Positions 29,128-41,959 are shown, numbered from the stretch's first letter. The stretch: 64,000 nt of DNA from Umbilicaria muhlenbergii (GCA_000611775.1 KK106986.1:1997645-2061644), one strand, 5' to 3'. The notes: a model not told the origin generated them from the sequence alone. Made by a program: numbers and translations.

Positions 29128-30018
29128 TTAAACTGCATTCTCTTTCTGAGGCTGCCTCTTTCGAATCAACACCCTTGATGATTCATAAGGCATCTGAAAG
29201 GTCTCCCAGAACCATTTATGTGATTCAATCCTGCCCTCGAGTTGAAAATCATAATTAGCAACAAGGTGAACAATTGCCATCTTCATGACAAGTGAGGCGT
29301 GCCATCTACCCGGGCTAGAAACATCATATTAGCTACTATCCCGGAGCTTAGAATCGCGTATACTCACCAGACTTTTGATCCAAGGCCCCAGATCGGAAAG
29401 TCTTTTGACGCATCCGTGAACGTTGTCCCTCGCATAGCATGCTCGCCTTCTTCAGAACCCATCCCAGTCGCAGGCTTTATGAACCGCAAACCATCAAATG
29501 TATCTGGGCTGGGGTACTTCTGCTCGTCGTGCATGATGTCCCACCCAGGTACGCAAGCGATCTCACTGACAGAGATGAGTGGCCCTCCATTTGAAAATTG
29601 ATAAGACTTGAGTGCTTTGCGACGAATCGACACTGTGGAATGGTTAGAGAATACGTGTTATTCAGACCGGAAGCTATCCCACTCTTATCCATGGGGTTGG
29701 TCCTGACCGACTCCTTGATGAAGCTGTCGAGGATTGGCAACTGGCTGATGCTTTCATAGTCCAGGGAGTTTATCTGCTCGATCTCGGAGCGTAAGTGATC
29801 GACATATTCTGGGTGGGCACAGAGTTCCAAAAACGCGAAATGAAGGCTCTATTTTGAAGTCAGTGATGAAAATGCCTGAAGGTGCACAAGGAAAGTCTTA
29901 CTATCCATGGTGAATGCGACGCTGCGAACCATATCCCGATGAGAGCTTGGATAACCGCAGTATGCGTCCAATAACTAGAGTCTGCCGACGCATCAATCAT
30001 ATTGTGCAGAAGTGTTAT
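29128..30018 (-). pseudogene. Cytochrome P450, C-terminal half, 5' truncated
   Basis: Four exons fit together: about 29902-30018, 29683-29848, 29368-29632 and 29128-29314. They give FAASHSPWISLHFAFLELCA (I-helix region), FIKESVRTNP (K-helix ExxR), FDGLRF (PERF-like) and the heme loop DFPIWGLGSKV-C-PGRWHA. The heme-ligand Cys codon is split TG|C by the 53-nt intron 29315-29367, so the unspliced frame hides it. The C-terminus ends normally at 29128. Upstream an in-frame TAG at 30019-30021 and a GATA microsatellite follow, and the N-terminal half is absent. What remains has no lesion, so truncation may be recent. The ExxR and FxxGxxxCxG elements are intact by family standards. Confidence 0.8.
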
Positions 30019-30032
30019 CTAATAGATATGCT

Positions 30033-30058
30033 AGATAGATAGATAGATAGATAGATAA
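30033..30058. repeat. GATA tetranucleotide microsatellite
   Basis: About six tandem gata units directly beyond the broken 5' end of the P450, marking the likely breakpoint. Confidence 0.9.
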
Positions 30059-30539
30059 AAGGTATCTAAGCATATGATAGATGTCGTGCAACTCGTACGT
30101 GAGTAAGTGATGCAAACTCTGCATGCTATGTGGCCTCGCCAGCTGTTGATGGGAGGTCTTACCACCTGCCTAAAGCGTACTGGTAGGGTGTACGCGTAGC
30201 CAGCAGTCTTCTAGTGAGGAGGTGATATGGTTGCTAGCGTGTTTTATTGCTTTTCTATATAATTGGAAGCCTCGAGCTTTAGGCTCATGGTTGATTACAC
30301 GAAACGTCTACCCCCCTCTACCAGTCATTTGTTTGCTCCCTCCTTTTCTGGCGACCCGGACGGGACTCTCACGACTTGCCTGTGACTGTAATCGACCATT
30401 TCTATTCTCTATATAGTAGGAGTTTGGCCTATGACGTCTCCCTACCTTTATATCTTGATTTTAGGGTTTTTAGGGTTTAACCCACGTGTTTTTAGTCTTT
30501 TTATAGCGGAGGGCATTGTTGAGTCATGATTTTTACCCC
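30059..30539. other. Boundary region, no gene
   Basis: Transition from normal to AT-rich composition. It contains a telomere-like motif at 30460-30483. No coding signal is recognised. Confidence 0.5.
30460..30483. repeat. Short telomere-like motif at the compartment boundary
   Basis: Two TTAGGG units separated by TTT, followed by an inverted AACCC, lie just before the AT-rich block. It is too short to be a telomere remnant with confidence. Confidence 0.35.
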
Positions 30540-30953
30540 TTTTCATCATATCATTGTTTTTCAGGGGCTTATGTGTCTTCAGCAGTTTGTTAAGACTCTT
30601 AGACCCTCCTTACACATCACATCATGATCATCATGCTTCAGAGCAGTGCCATGATGTTTCAGTGTGAAACTTTTAACAGAAAGAATAAGCAATCAGTCAT
30701 CAAGTGATTAAAGAGACTTGAATGAGAGATGAAGAAGCATTCAAATGAGAAGAACATCAACCTCACTGATCTCCTTCAGATGATGAACTTCCTGCTGATC
30801 AATGAAATCATTACATGAGTGGAAATCACTTCTGCTGCAGTGGAACTATGTTATGACTTAGTCAGGACAGTACTTAGAAGTACATGCTTGCAGTGAACAG
30901 CTGATACTGATTGAAGTGATCAAGATGAGTGAGAGCTTGAACACCTTAATCAC
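30540..30953. other. AT-rich flank of Gypsy element A
   Basis: Mutated repeat DNA without an ORF. It is the left part of the older sequence into which element A inserted. Confidence 0.5.
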
Positions 30954-31387
30954 TGTAACAGGTGATGTCGTAGTGACAGAGATAGTACAATCATTCAGTG
31001 AACTATATCAAGGTACAACCAACCACGTCACAGGTATGATTATACCACTTGATCACATGTAAACTTGAATAAGCTAGAAGGCAGTAGACTTATGAGATTG
31101 CATTTGATACATGAGTTGAGCATGAGCTCCTAACTATGAATCTACCTGTGATTATATAATACTTTAAGAGACTCATGTGTGACTGTACTGCTCTGCATGT
31201 GTAATCTTACTGCTCAGGGTGCTCATGCCCTGAGCATCATGAGTGATCAGATGCTCAAGGTGCTCATGCTCTGAGCATCATGAGTGATCAGGTGCTCAAG
31301 GTGCTCATGTTTTAAACATCATGAGCAGTATCACATGTACGCCTGCTACACATATCAATCAGGTATCATTTAGTGAGAGGTGTAACA
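30954..31387 (-). repeat. LTR (3' LTR of element A)
   Basis: It begins TGTAACAGGTG and ends GAGGTGTAACA, so it has TG...CA ends with a short inverted terminus. Inside, at 31212-31330, are three 41-bp tandem units containing the near-palindrome tgctcatg...catcatgagc. Confidence 0.9.
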
Positions 31388-31920
31388 TTAGCTCTCTCCT
31401 CAACATTTTCATTCTTGAAAACTCAACCTTCCTCATGCCTTCATTCAATATCAGAAAGAAGAAGTCATCTACTTCTCATTATTCTCATTTGACTGATTTG
31501 ATCACTGAGAATGAAAGGATTGTCATGTGAACATGTAATCACTGCTTAATTGATGACAAGGAGTGCAAGATGTTAAATAATTATGATAAGTGTAACATCT
31601 GCATTCAGCTGAGCATCTCTTGTGACTTGTTCATATCTTCAGAGGAGATCAACAAGGTGAGTGTGAAGATTCATCATCTGAAAAAGAAAAAAAATGTCAT
31701 CATGACACAGAAGTGAGAGATAAGAGTGAAGAAAAAAAAACTTCATAAACAAATTGTTTTTCTGAGAAAGAAGCAGTCAGACTTGATTTGTACTGAACTT
31801 CAGAACATTGAAGAGCTGAAGATGAATGAGTATGCAGTTGTTGCAGCTGCTGATTTTTTTAACAGGCTTCTCCTTAACTTCCTCATGCTTAAAGCTTTTA
31901 ATCTCAACAGTGTGAACTGA
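31321..31920 (+). pseudogene. Antisense accessory ORF of the Gypsy family, copy 1
   Basis: Runs opposite to pol, from an ATG inside the LTR (MSSITCTPATHINQVSF) across the LTR border into the internal region. Downstream pieces give RKKKSSTSHYSHLTD, a Cys-rich segment and a charged coiled coil (KLHKQIVFLRKKQSDLICTE). It has stop codons, for example at 31528. Other copies lie at 40648, 42361 and 47089. Confidence 0.6.
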
Positions 31921-32287
31921 CTTCCTGCAGATTTCTTTGTTGAAACTGATGCAATTTCATTGCACAATGAGTAAGATTCTCTTCTGATTCTCATGTGTTT
32001 CCTTCATTATCATATCCTTTTCATTTGATCAGATAGTGTGACTCATCATTTATATCTTGCTGATTTAAGATTTCTTTTATCTTGAATTCAATGTTTTAAC
32101 TTTTCAGGTTGATCTCTGATGATTTTTCTTGTATTGATGTTTTCAGGTCTGCTGATTCAAGTAGTGATACATGAAATACTGAGTGTATTTGCATAATGAG
32201 TGAAAGCTTAAGCTCATAGTTGATGCTTTTCTTAGTTTTAGTAATTCAAAAAGGTCTCAACTTCATGTGATTTAATTTGTTGCTAAG

Positions 32288-33330
32288 TCACTTCATCTTG
32301 ATATTATGATGCAGAAGATATACTTTATCCTTCTCTTTAAAAATAGATCTCTTATCTTTCTTTTTATTATAATATACTGCTGATTTTTCTGAGGTGAATT
32401 TAATATTCCTCTGCAGCATTTCATGCAGATTCTTAAAATGATTCACTTGTACTCTTGCTTTCTGTATTATCATTATTAGTCCTCTGACCTCATTCATAGC
32501 CGGGTTGAAACTGTAATTAATGTAGAATGATGATACTTCAGTTGTCTTTATTGCTGCTGAATTGTATATTAACTGAGCTATCAGTAAGAGTTCTACTCAA
32601 TTAGTTTGTTGATAATTAACATAACATCATAGGTACTGTTTTATAATCTGATTAAGTCATTCAGTCTGTTCATTCATCTGAGGATGATATGACATCAATA
32701 ACTTATGATGAATCCTCAACTGATTCATTAATGACTTTCAGAACTTGAAGGTGAAGAGTTTATCTTTATCAGAGATTATCTCTTTCAGCAGTTCATGATT
32801 GACTGTTATAATTCTTAAAAACATATATGTGAGTTCCTCTGCTGATGATGCTTCATTATAAGATATGAAGTATTCATACTTCATAAGTCTGTTCATGATA
32901 ATTAATATCAAATCATAAACTGCTTTCATCAGGGGTTCTTTCAACTTTGATAACTTAATCACAAAGTTTAATGTGATGCTTGCTCATAATCTTGATGATG
33001 TTCTTGATGACTTGAATAAACTGTATGACTTATGTTGATCTGCTTTGCTTTTTCAGCAGATGTTATACTTTTAAATGATCTCTTCAACTTTCTTCTTCAT
33101 GTGTGAGAAGTAATAAGTTCTTGTGAGTTGTTTCACTGTTTTATTAATTCTCTGATGATCATGTGTCTTGTTGAAATGACTTTCCTCTATTAGCTTCTGT
33201 TGAAGATTAATAAAAACATAGATCAAGTCTTTCTCCTTTTTAAAGCTTTCATGATTCTTAATATTCTGAAGAACCTGCTGTGCTAACTTATCATTCTTCA
33301 ACACTTTTTAAATCTCATTTTCAAAAATGT
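32288..33330 (-). pseudogene. Integrase of element A
   Basis: Read from right to left: the zinc-binding domain (HFNKTHDHQRINKTVKQLTR, 33071-33304), the catalytic core (LILIIMNRLMKYEYFISYNE, 32738-32962) and the C-terminal region (KEKDKVYLLHHNIKMK, 32288-32497). Stops separate the pieces. Confidence 0.8.
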
Positions 33331-33559
33331 CATCTTTTACTTGTATGATGAGGTTGAATTATCTGTTGAAAGACATGTTCCCTTGCTCATTCTCTCAGAG
33401 GATAACATGACTGATGACTGACTTATCTTGTAAGTAATCAGCTCATTAACTGAAAGCATTCACTTTGATGTTCTTTGATTCTTTTTGATAATGAATCTTG
33501 AAATTATACTGTGATAATTCTTCTGATCAACATACCTGTCTTCAATTTAAGACTTTTGT

Positions 33560-34640
33560 TGTCATGAAATACAACAGATTCTTATGATCTGAGTATACTT
33601 AAACCTCATGTTTAAGTCCTTTCAGATACACATGTCATTGTTTAAATGCATCAACAATAATTAACAGCTCCTTGTTGTGTATCTTGTAGCTTATTTCAGC
33701 ACTTAAAAACTTTCTCAAATAGAAAGCTACTGATCATAGATGTCTCTTATTGTCTGATTGATTGATGCATGCTTTTATAACTTCATCTGACATGTCTGTC
33801 TTGAGCATAATAGGTTTCTCAGGGTTGAAACTCATGAGAATCAGTTGAGAAGTGAATTTCTTCTTCAACTCATCAAAAGCTTTCTGTGCTTCAAGTGATC
33901 ACTTAAATTTCTGATCTTTCTTGATCAACTTCATTAAAGGTGATGTGATTTTTAAATACTTCTCAATAAACTTTTTATAAAAGTTTGTGAATTCAAGAAA
34001 GAACTGTACTTCCTTGATGTTCTTTAATACTGATCATTCAATCACAGATCATATCTTTTCAGAGTTCATTCATAACCCTTCTAACATTATGATGAAACTC
34101 AGGAAGTGTACTTCCTTGAAATGAAAAAGACTCTTCTCAGGCTTTACCTGCAATCCTGCATCCTGAAGTGCTTATAGAACTTTGTGAACATGCTGAACAT
34201 GCTGCTCCTTTGTCTTGAAGTAGATCAGTATGTCATTGAGGTACATAATCATGAACTGATTCAAGTATTCTCACAGTATGTTGTTAATAAAAGCCTGAAA
34301 TGTTGCTGACATGTTTGTTAATCTGAAAAACATTATTAAATACTCATAAAGTTCTGATCTTGTTTAAAACATAGTTTTTCATTCATCTCCTTCTTTAATA
34401 TAAATCTGGTTGAAGGCTCCTGAAATATTAAACTTGATAAATCATTATACTCTCTGAAACTGATCCTGCAGTCCTGAAATAAGCAGCAAAGGGTAACTGT
34501 TTTTAATGATGATATTGTTCAGCACTCAGTAGTTAACACACAACCTGAGTGAATCATCTGACTTTGATACAAACAGTATTGAATATTCAGCTGAAGATTG
34601 TGATTCTTATATGAATCTTTTTTATAAGTTCTCCTCTAAG
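33560..34640 (-). pseudogene. Reverse transcriptase and RNase H of element A
   Basis: Translation is heavily interrupted, but the region aligns base by base with 49418-50400 of element D, where the RT YxDD-type segment (MYLNDILIYF) and RNase H motifs can be read. Confidence 0.75.
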
Positions 34641-36213
34641 TATTCTCATAAAGTGTTTAACTTTTGAGATGATAATGAGTAGATAAGTTGCTTCATTGAT
34701 GTGCAACCTTTCATGATCTTGATTTCATGATCTCATTCTTAATGTTTCAGCAAGACATCTTGATTCTTCACAGCTGTAAACAATTCCTTGAAGTCTTTAT
34801 ATTCTTTAAGGATAAATAACTTGATAACAGAGTCTTAATCATCTTTGACTCATCTGCTTCATAATATCTTTGCATCAGGATTCTTCAGTTCCTCATGCAT
34901 CTCTTCTGTTGACATAATGAAGATCTTCACACCTTCAGGTGAGTTCAAGACTGAATATAACTTATTAAAATTATCATCTTTAATGAAGTATATCTCATTT
35001 TCAGCTCAATCAATCATTGAATTGACTGCTCAGAGTCATGATATTCTTAAAATTATATCACTTCCTGATTGCTCTGTTATGTTGAATTGAATTTTCTCTC
35101 AATGTCAACTTAAATGCATGAGCGTGGAAACTGTCTCTCAGTTTACTCATTCATCATTATGTTTCATAAAGGTTTCATTGAACTCTTGAAGTTTAAAAGA
35201 GTTTTTCTTCACCTGTGTTTAAATTACATGTTTCACAGTAAATTCTGAGTTCATGAAGTTTCCTGTACAGTCACTGTCTATTAGCAGTCAGGCTGACTGA
35301 TCATTGATTTTAACTCAGACATGAAAGTTGCTCATGTCTTTCTGTGCTGCAGTGATGAACTCTCTTTGATGCATGCTGCTTGAAGATTTTAAAATAAGCA
35401 TCTCTGAGAGCCTCTGACCTGAAGGGCCTTCTAGTTTTCAAAATTAAAAGGGGAGAACCTTAAGTTCTTTTCTACATACTTAAAGTCTTCTGAATTCACC
35501 TTCTGAGCTGAATGCTTGTTCAGATCTCTTTTGAAGTATTTGTTTCAGAGTTCTCATACTCTCATATGAAGTTTTCATGAAATGTGTGCTTCATCAGAGG
35601 TAACATATCTTCCTTTGATGATGAACTGAGAACCTTTCAGTGATGTCTCTTTGATTATATCTTGATAGTTGATTTCTTCACAGCCTTGTCTTTGTGTAAA
35701 TGCATCTTAAATGATGTAAAGGATCTGTTCTTTTATCTTTTTTACTCACTTCACATACTCTTCTTTATTGCTGAGGGCATTAAGTATTTCAGTGTACATT
35801 CAGATTCACTTCTCTTCATGATTAAATAATCATTCATCTTTATCTTCCTTGATAAGCTCTCCTGAGTTTTTAAAATTTATTATTTTCATGAAGTCTTCCT
35901 CCTCATTAGATGAGGATATCATATCATCACTGTTAATGTAATTATCTTTTTAGTTGAACTGCTCTCATCTGACTTGATGTCTTTCCACGTCTGTGATGAG
36001 GTCTCAGCAAGAGGTTGCAGCATATTTTTTTGCTTTCTTTGATTGACATGAAAATCATTTAAAGTCATTTTTGTCACTCTGATGAATTACACAGCTGTCA
36101 TTGTAACAAGCTGTTCAAGACATAATGTTATGCTGAACTGATTTCTTCAGTGTTGACTTTTTTAACACAGCAGCATATGTCTTCTTCTTTGATGAAAAAG
36201 CTTTTGTTGAGAT

Positions 36214-36486
36214 TTAATAATTATATGTGAAATGTCCTGACTTCCTGCAGTTATAACAATTTCCTTTAACTCTGATACTTTTTAGTACTTGCTTGATTTC
36301 TCTCTGAAATTGATTTCTGTGAAAGGTCACATTAATTTTCATCAGCTGAGAGCTGTAATAAAGTTGATTATTATACTGAGTGCTTTCATGAGGCTTGTTC
36401 ACCTTCAGTGATACATAATTCTTCTGACTTTTCTTCATAAATCTTTCATATGCACAGTTGTTGATGATGACTGACTTTTTAATCAT
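36214..36486 (-). pseudogene. gag fragment with zinc knuckle, element A
   Basis: 90 codons ending GNCYNCRKSGHFTYNY, a CCHC knuckle in which the last Cys reads Tyr (one G-to-A change). The region to its right (to about 36990) is further degenerate gag. Confidence 0.75.
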
Positions 36487-37100
36487 TTTGATTAAGGTAC
36501 TTGATCACTCTGATTAAGAGATCTCATCTTTGATGAAGTTCTTCAAGCTCTTATAATACTGCACAGTTAAAGCAGTGTCATCTTAATTTGTATACATGAC
36601 ATGTTTTTAAAAGTTGACTGCATACATCATGACAGCTTCTTTCTACATAATGTTGCAGATTTCTCACTTCATGATTCTTTCCTGATTAATGATCTTAAAC
36701 ATGATTCTTATCTGCTTCTTGAACTTCTTTAAACTGATGAAGATTTTATTCATTTCATCATCATGATTTCTCTTCTCATTTTTCATATAATCTTGAAGAG
36801 TCAGCTTAAATCAATTGAAGACATCAGATTTTAAATAAAAAGATGTATACAACATCTTGTCAGCTTCCTTCTTGAACATGATGTGATTAAGGTGAATGTA
36901 AGTATCAAGTTGAGTGAGGAATGAACTCAACATTCTTCATTCTCTTAAGAACTTGTTTGATGATGAGATCTTAATCTTCATTCCTGATGACATTAAACTC
37001 TTAATGACTGATGAATCATGACTGAAAGTTGCCATCCTTGTAAGAGACTCATGAGTCACAGTTTATTTCATGACTGATATCTTGATGATAATGCTCAAAG

Positions 37101-37534
37101 TGTAACAGGTGATGTCATAGTGACAGAGATAATATAATCATTCAGTGAATTATATCAAGGTACAATCAATCATGTCACAGGTATGATTATATCACTTGAT
37201 CACATGTAGACTTAAATAAGCTAGAAGGCAGTAAATCTATGAGATTGCATTTAATACATGAGTTGAGCATGAGCTTTTAACTATGAATCTACCTGTGATT
37301 ATATAATATTTTAAGAGACTCATGTGTGACTGTACTGCTCTGCATGTGTAATTTTACTGCTCAGAGTGCTCATGCCCTGAGCATCATGAGTAATCAGGTG
37401 CTTGAGGTGCTCATGCTCTGAGCATCATGAGTGATCAGGTGCTCAAGATGCTCATGTTTTAAACATTATAAACAGTATCACATGTACACCTGCTACACAT
37501 ATCAATCAGATACCATCTAGTGAGAGGTGTAATA
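37101..37534 (-). repeat. LTR (5' LTR of element A)
   Basis: Partner of 30954-31387. On the element's strand the sequence after the LTR is CTTTGAGCAT, not the TGG of a common tRNA primer site; element B has the same bases in this position. Confidence 0.9.
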
Positions 37535-40273
37535 ATCATCTCAATCAAGGCAATTGAGCTGTTTGAAGTGATTAAGGATTTAATCATCATGATCACTTCA
37601 ATCACATGAGTCTCCTAGAGTTTATATAATCACAGGTAGATTCATAGTTAGAAGTTCATGCTCAACTCATGTATTAAATGCAATCTCTTAAGATTATGAT
37701 TACTAATTTCCTCACTAGGTCTTAACCCTAGGATTGTTGTATGATCATGTAGTTCATTGAACCTTGTTTAATTCATTGAATCATACTTATAATCTGTTGA
37801 ATAATAATATTACTTCAGTCACTACAACATCACCTGTTACACTTTGAGCATCACTCACGGGGTATCAGTCATGCAACAAATTGACTCATCAGTCTCATGA
37901 TGTTCAAATCCTCTGATAAAGAAGAATCAGTCACTGAACACTTCTCTGACAAAATAATTTAAGTTAAGATCTCATTATCAGATAAGTTTCTTGATGAGAA
38001 AAGATTATTAAATTTATTTTTCACTCAGCTTGACATGTACCTGCGGTTCAACAAGTCTTTATTCATGTCAGAATCAGAGAAGGTATTGTTCATCTTCTCA
38101 TTCTTGAGATCAGATGCTTTTGAACTGATTTAAACTTATTCTTCAAGATTACCTTGACAATAAGAGTGAAGATCAAGATGACTCAACTAATGAGATCTTT
38201 CATGAGTTGAAGGAATTCAAGAAGCAGATAAAAATAATGTTCAAGACAATTAATAAAAAAAGAACAATGAAGTAAGAAATCTGCAACATTTAATAAAAAG
38301 AAGCAGCTGCTACATATGTAGTAAACTTTCAAAGACTCATCTCACATATGAACTGAGATGATATTGCTTTAACAGCACAATATTATAAGAGATTAAAGAA
38401 TGTGATGAAGGATGAAATCTCTAAGGCTGAACACTCTGTCACACTCTCAGAAATGATTGAATGATCAATCATTATTGACAACTGAGCTTATAAATGAAGC
38501 TTAAAGAAGAGTCATAAGATTCTTATATCATGAAGAGCTGAGAAGAATCATGAGCATCAGTATAATAATTAATTCTACTATGAACCTCAACTTATGAAAA
38601 TTGATACAGCTACTCAAGTGAATCATTTTCAGTGAAAGAAAGGCTCAGGGAAGAAAGAAAAACCTCATGAGAGTAATTATTACAGTTATGAAAAATCAAG
38701 ACATTTTACCTGAGATTGTTGAGTTCCTGAAAAGATCATTTAATCAAAGAAGACATACACTGTCATGCAAGAAGTGAAGAACAAGAGTAATCATAACATT
38801 ATGTTTTAAACAGCATGTTATGATGATGATTATCACATACATCAGAGTGATAAAAACAGCTCTGAATGATTTTCATGTTAATTAAAGAGAATAAGAGAAT
38901 ATGTCATTACCTCTCACTTAAATCAAATCATGAACTTGAAGAAATGACAAGTTTGACAAGATCAGTTCAGTCAAGAAGGCAATTACATTAACAGTGATGA
39001 AATGATATTCTCATTTAATGAGGAGGAAGACTTCATGAAGGTAATAAACTTTAAAGATTTAAAAAAGCTCATTGAGAAGAATGATGACATTTGAGCATTC
39101 ACTCATGAAGAACAGTGATTGAAAACTTATGAAGAAGTATTTAAAGTGATGAAAAGATCTTCTGAGAATTATGAAAATCACATAAGTTAATTGCAGAAGT
39201 GAATCCTGTGAATAATTAAAGATGCATTCACTCAGAAAGGTGAGACTAAGAATATGAATTATCAAAACATACTCAGAGAAACATCATTAAAAAGTTCAAA
39301 GTTTACTATGAAAGAAGGGTACATTACTCTTAATGAAGCACACATCTCAAGGAAATTATGCATGAAAGTTTAAGAACTCTGAAGTGAATACTTAAAGTTA
39401 AACTTAATATAATATCTGAACAAGAAAGTTGACTTGAAGGACTTCAAGTATGTGAGAGAGAATTTAAGATTTCTCTCATTTAATTCAAAAAATTAAAGAG
39501 CCCTTCAGGTCAGAGGCTCTTGAAGATGCTTAAATTAAAGTTTTTAAAAGAGGTGATTGCTAAAGAAATCACTGTCACAGAGGACATGAGCAACTTTCAT
39601 GTTTAAGTTAAAGTAAAAAGTCACTCAATCAGACTGTTAATCAACAGTGACTGTACAGGGAATTTCTTAAATTCATGATTTACTAAATTGAACAGGATAA
39701 AAATTTGAAGGAAGCAAAATTCTTATTTACTTTAAAAATTTAATAAAACCCTCATGAAACACAACAACAGTCATGTAAATGAAGAAATCATTCTGATACC
39801 TGTTTAGATAAGTCAACACTGAGAGAAAATCAATTTCAACATTATGAAGCAGTCAGGAAGTGACATAATCCTCAGTATATTTTAACTTTGAGCAGTCAAT
39901 CCTATGATTGATTGAGCTGAGAATGAGATATACTTCACAAAAGATAATATCTTTATGAAGTTGTATTCAGTCTTGAACTCACCTGAAGGAGTGAAAGTCT
40001 TCACTATGACAGCAGAAGAAACACATGAGGAATTAAAAAATCTTGATGCAAAGATACTGTGAACTAAGTGAGTTGATGATGATTAAGACCTTATTATCAA
40101 GTTATTTATCCTTAAAGAATATAAAGACTTTGAAGAATTGTTTACAGCAGTTAAAGAACAGGACATCTTATTAAAACATTAAAAATAAGATCATGAAATC
40201 AAGATCATGAAAGGTTGCAAATCAACAAAGCAACTCATATACTCATTGTCATCTCAGAAGTTAAACACTAACC
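37535..40273 (+). mobile_element. Gypsy element B, 5' part only, degenerate
   Basis: Related to A but on the plus strand. An LTR-like end runs to CACCTGTTACA (about 37844), followed by CTTTGAGCATCACTC and a degenerate gag/protease region (for example the segment encoding QLDMYLRFNKSLF near 38030). It is cut off at 40273, corresponding to about 34655 of element A, just before most of RT. The U3 part of its LTR differs from A and element A inserted into it. Confidence 0.75.
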
Positions 40274-40277
40274 TTAA

Positions 40278-40454
40278 TTCTCACCCTGTACCCAGGTGGG
40301 TACAGTAAGGCTGACAGAGTATATTGTATCACAGTTTCAGTACTTCTCAGCCATTTCAGCCTTACTGTACCCAACCCCCTGTAATTGCTTGTACCCAACC
40401 TTAACTTTTGACAGAGATGTTGAATAAAGAAGCTTGAAAGAAGAAAGTTATAAA
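40278..40454 (+). repeat. Left 177-bp inverted repeat with outer TTAA
   Basis: It starts TTCTCACCCTGTACCCAGG and matches the reverse complement of 43714-43890 over its full length with few differences. TTAA lies directly outside (40274-40277). Confidence 0.85.
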
Positions 40455-40457
40455 AAA

Positions 40458-41959
40458 CTACTGATCACATGTAGACTTGAATAAGCTAGAAGGCAGTAGA
40501 CCTATGAGATTGCATTTGATACATGAGTTGAGCATGAGCTCCTAACTATGGATCTACCTGTGATTATATAGTACTCTAGGAGACTCATGTGTTACTGTAC
40601 TGCTCTGTGTGTGTAACCTTACTGCTCAGGGTGCTCATGCCTTGAGCATCATGAGCGGTATCACATGTACGCCTGCTACGCGTACCAACCAGGTACCGTC
40701 TAGCGAGAGGTGTAACACTAGCTCCCCCCTCAACATTTTCATCCTTGAAAACTCAACCTTCCTCATGCCTTCATTCAGTATCAGAAAGAAGAAGTCATCT
40801 ACTTCTCATCATTCCTGTTTGGCCAATTCAATCGCTGAGAACAGGAGAATTGTCATGTGAACATGTAGTCACTGCCTAATCAGTGACAAGGAGTGCAAGA
40901 TGTCAGATGATTGTGACAAGTGCAGCACCTGCATTCAACTGAGTGTCTCTTGTGACTTGTTCATATCTCTGAAGGAGATCAACAAGGTGAGTGTGAAGAT
41001 CTGTCACCTGAAAAAGGAAAAGAATGCCATCACAGCACAAAAGTGAGAGATAAGAGTGAAGAAAGAGAGACTTCACAAACAAATTATTTTTCTGAGGAAG
41101 AAGCAGTCAGACTTGATCTGTATTGAACTTTGAAACACTGAAGAGTTGAAGATGAATGAGTGCATGACTGCTGCAGCTGCTGATTCTTTTAATGAGCCTC
41201 TCCTTGACTTCCTCACGCCTGAGGCTTTCAACCTTGTCAGCATGAATTGACTTTCAGCGGGTTTCTTTGCTGAAACTGACACAGTTTCACTGCACAATGA
41301 GTGAAATTCTTCACTGATTCTCATGTGTTTCCTTCATTATCATATCCCTTTCATTTGATCAGATAGTGTGACTTATCATTTATATCTTGTTGATTTAAAA
41401 TTTCTTCTACTTTGAATTCAGCGTCTTGACTCTTCAGGTTAATCTCTGGTGATTTTTCTTGTATTGACATTTCCAGGTCTGCTGATTCAAGTAGTGATAC
41501 ATGAAATACTGAATGTATTCACATAGTGAGTGAAAGCTCAAGCTTGTAGTTGATGCTTCTCTTAGTCTTTGCAATTTGAAAAGGTCTCAACTTCATGTGA
41601 TTTAATTTATTGATAAGTCACTTTGTCTTGATATTTCAATGTAGAAGGTATACTTTATTTCTCTCTTTGAGAGTAGGTCCTCTATCTCTCTTTTTATTAT
41701 AATATATCATTAACTTTTCTGAGGTGAATTTAATGTTTCTTTACAACATTTCATGCAGGTTCTTGAGGCAGTTCACTTGTATCTTTGCTTGTTATGTTAT
41801 CATTATTAATCCCCTGACCTCATTCATAACTGAGTTGAAACTGTAATTAATGTAGAATGATGATACTCTTGTTGTTTCTGTTACTGTTGAATTGTATGCT
41901 AGCTGAGTTATCAGTAAGAGTTCTACTCAATTAGTTTGCTGATAGTTAATGTAACATCA
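40458..41959 (-). mobile_element. Gypsy 3'-end fragment C1
   Basis: A 5'-truncated LTR (to 40717), the antisense ORF and the integrase C-terminal region, ending where LTR 41960 begins. Its LTR is the least mutated in the window (for example tagcgagagg where others have tagtgagagg). Confidence 0.75.
40648..41250 (+). pseudogene. Antisense accessory ORF, copy 2
   Basis: In-frame from MSGITCTPATRTNQVPSSER; open to 40860, then interrupted. The N-terminal ~25 codons lie within the LTR. The downstream Cys-rich and coiled-coil parts are recognisable in the same order as in the 42361 copy. Confidence 0.6.

Larger units (their letters stand above)
30954..37534 (-). mobile_element. Ty3/Gypsy LTR retrotransposon A, near full length, degenerate
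   Basis: It is bounded by 434-bp LTRs (30954-31387 and 37101-37534). The flanking 5-mers atcac (30949-30953) and atcat (37535-37539) fit a 5-bp target duplication with one C-to-T change; the last LTR bases read TA where CA is expected, again C to T. On the minus strand the order is gag, protease region, RT, RNase H, integrase, which is the Gypsy order. All frames carry many stops, so it is inactive. An additional ORF lies on the plus strand at the left end. Confidence 0.92.

Noticed and set aside
31212-31330. Regular 41-bp repeats resembling a CRISPR array
   Set aside because: They are contiguous tandem units without spacers, lie within a fungal LTR and recur in every LTR copy.
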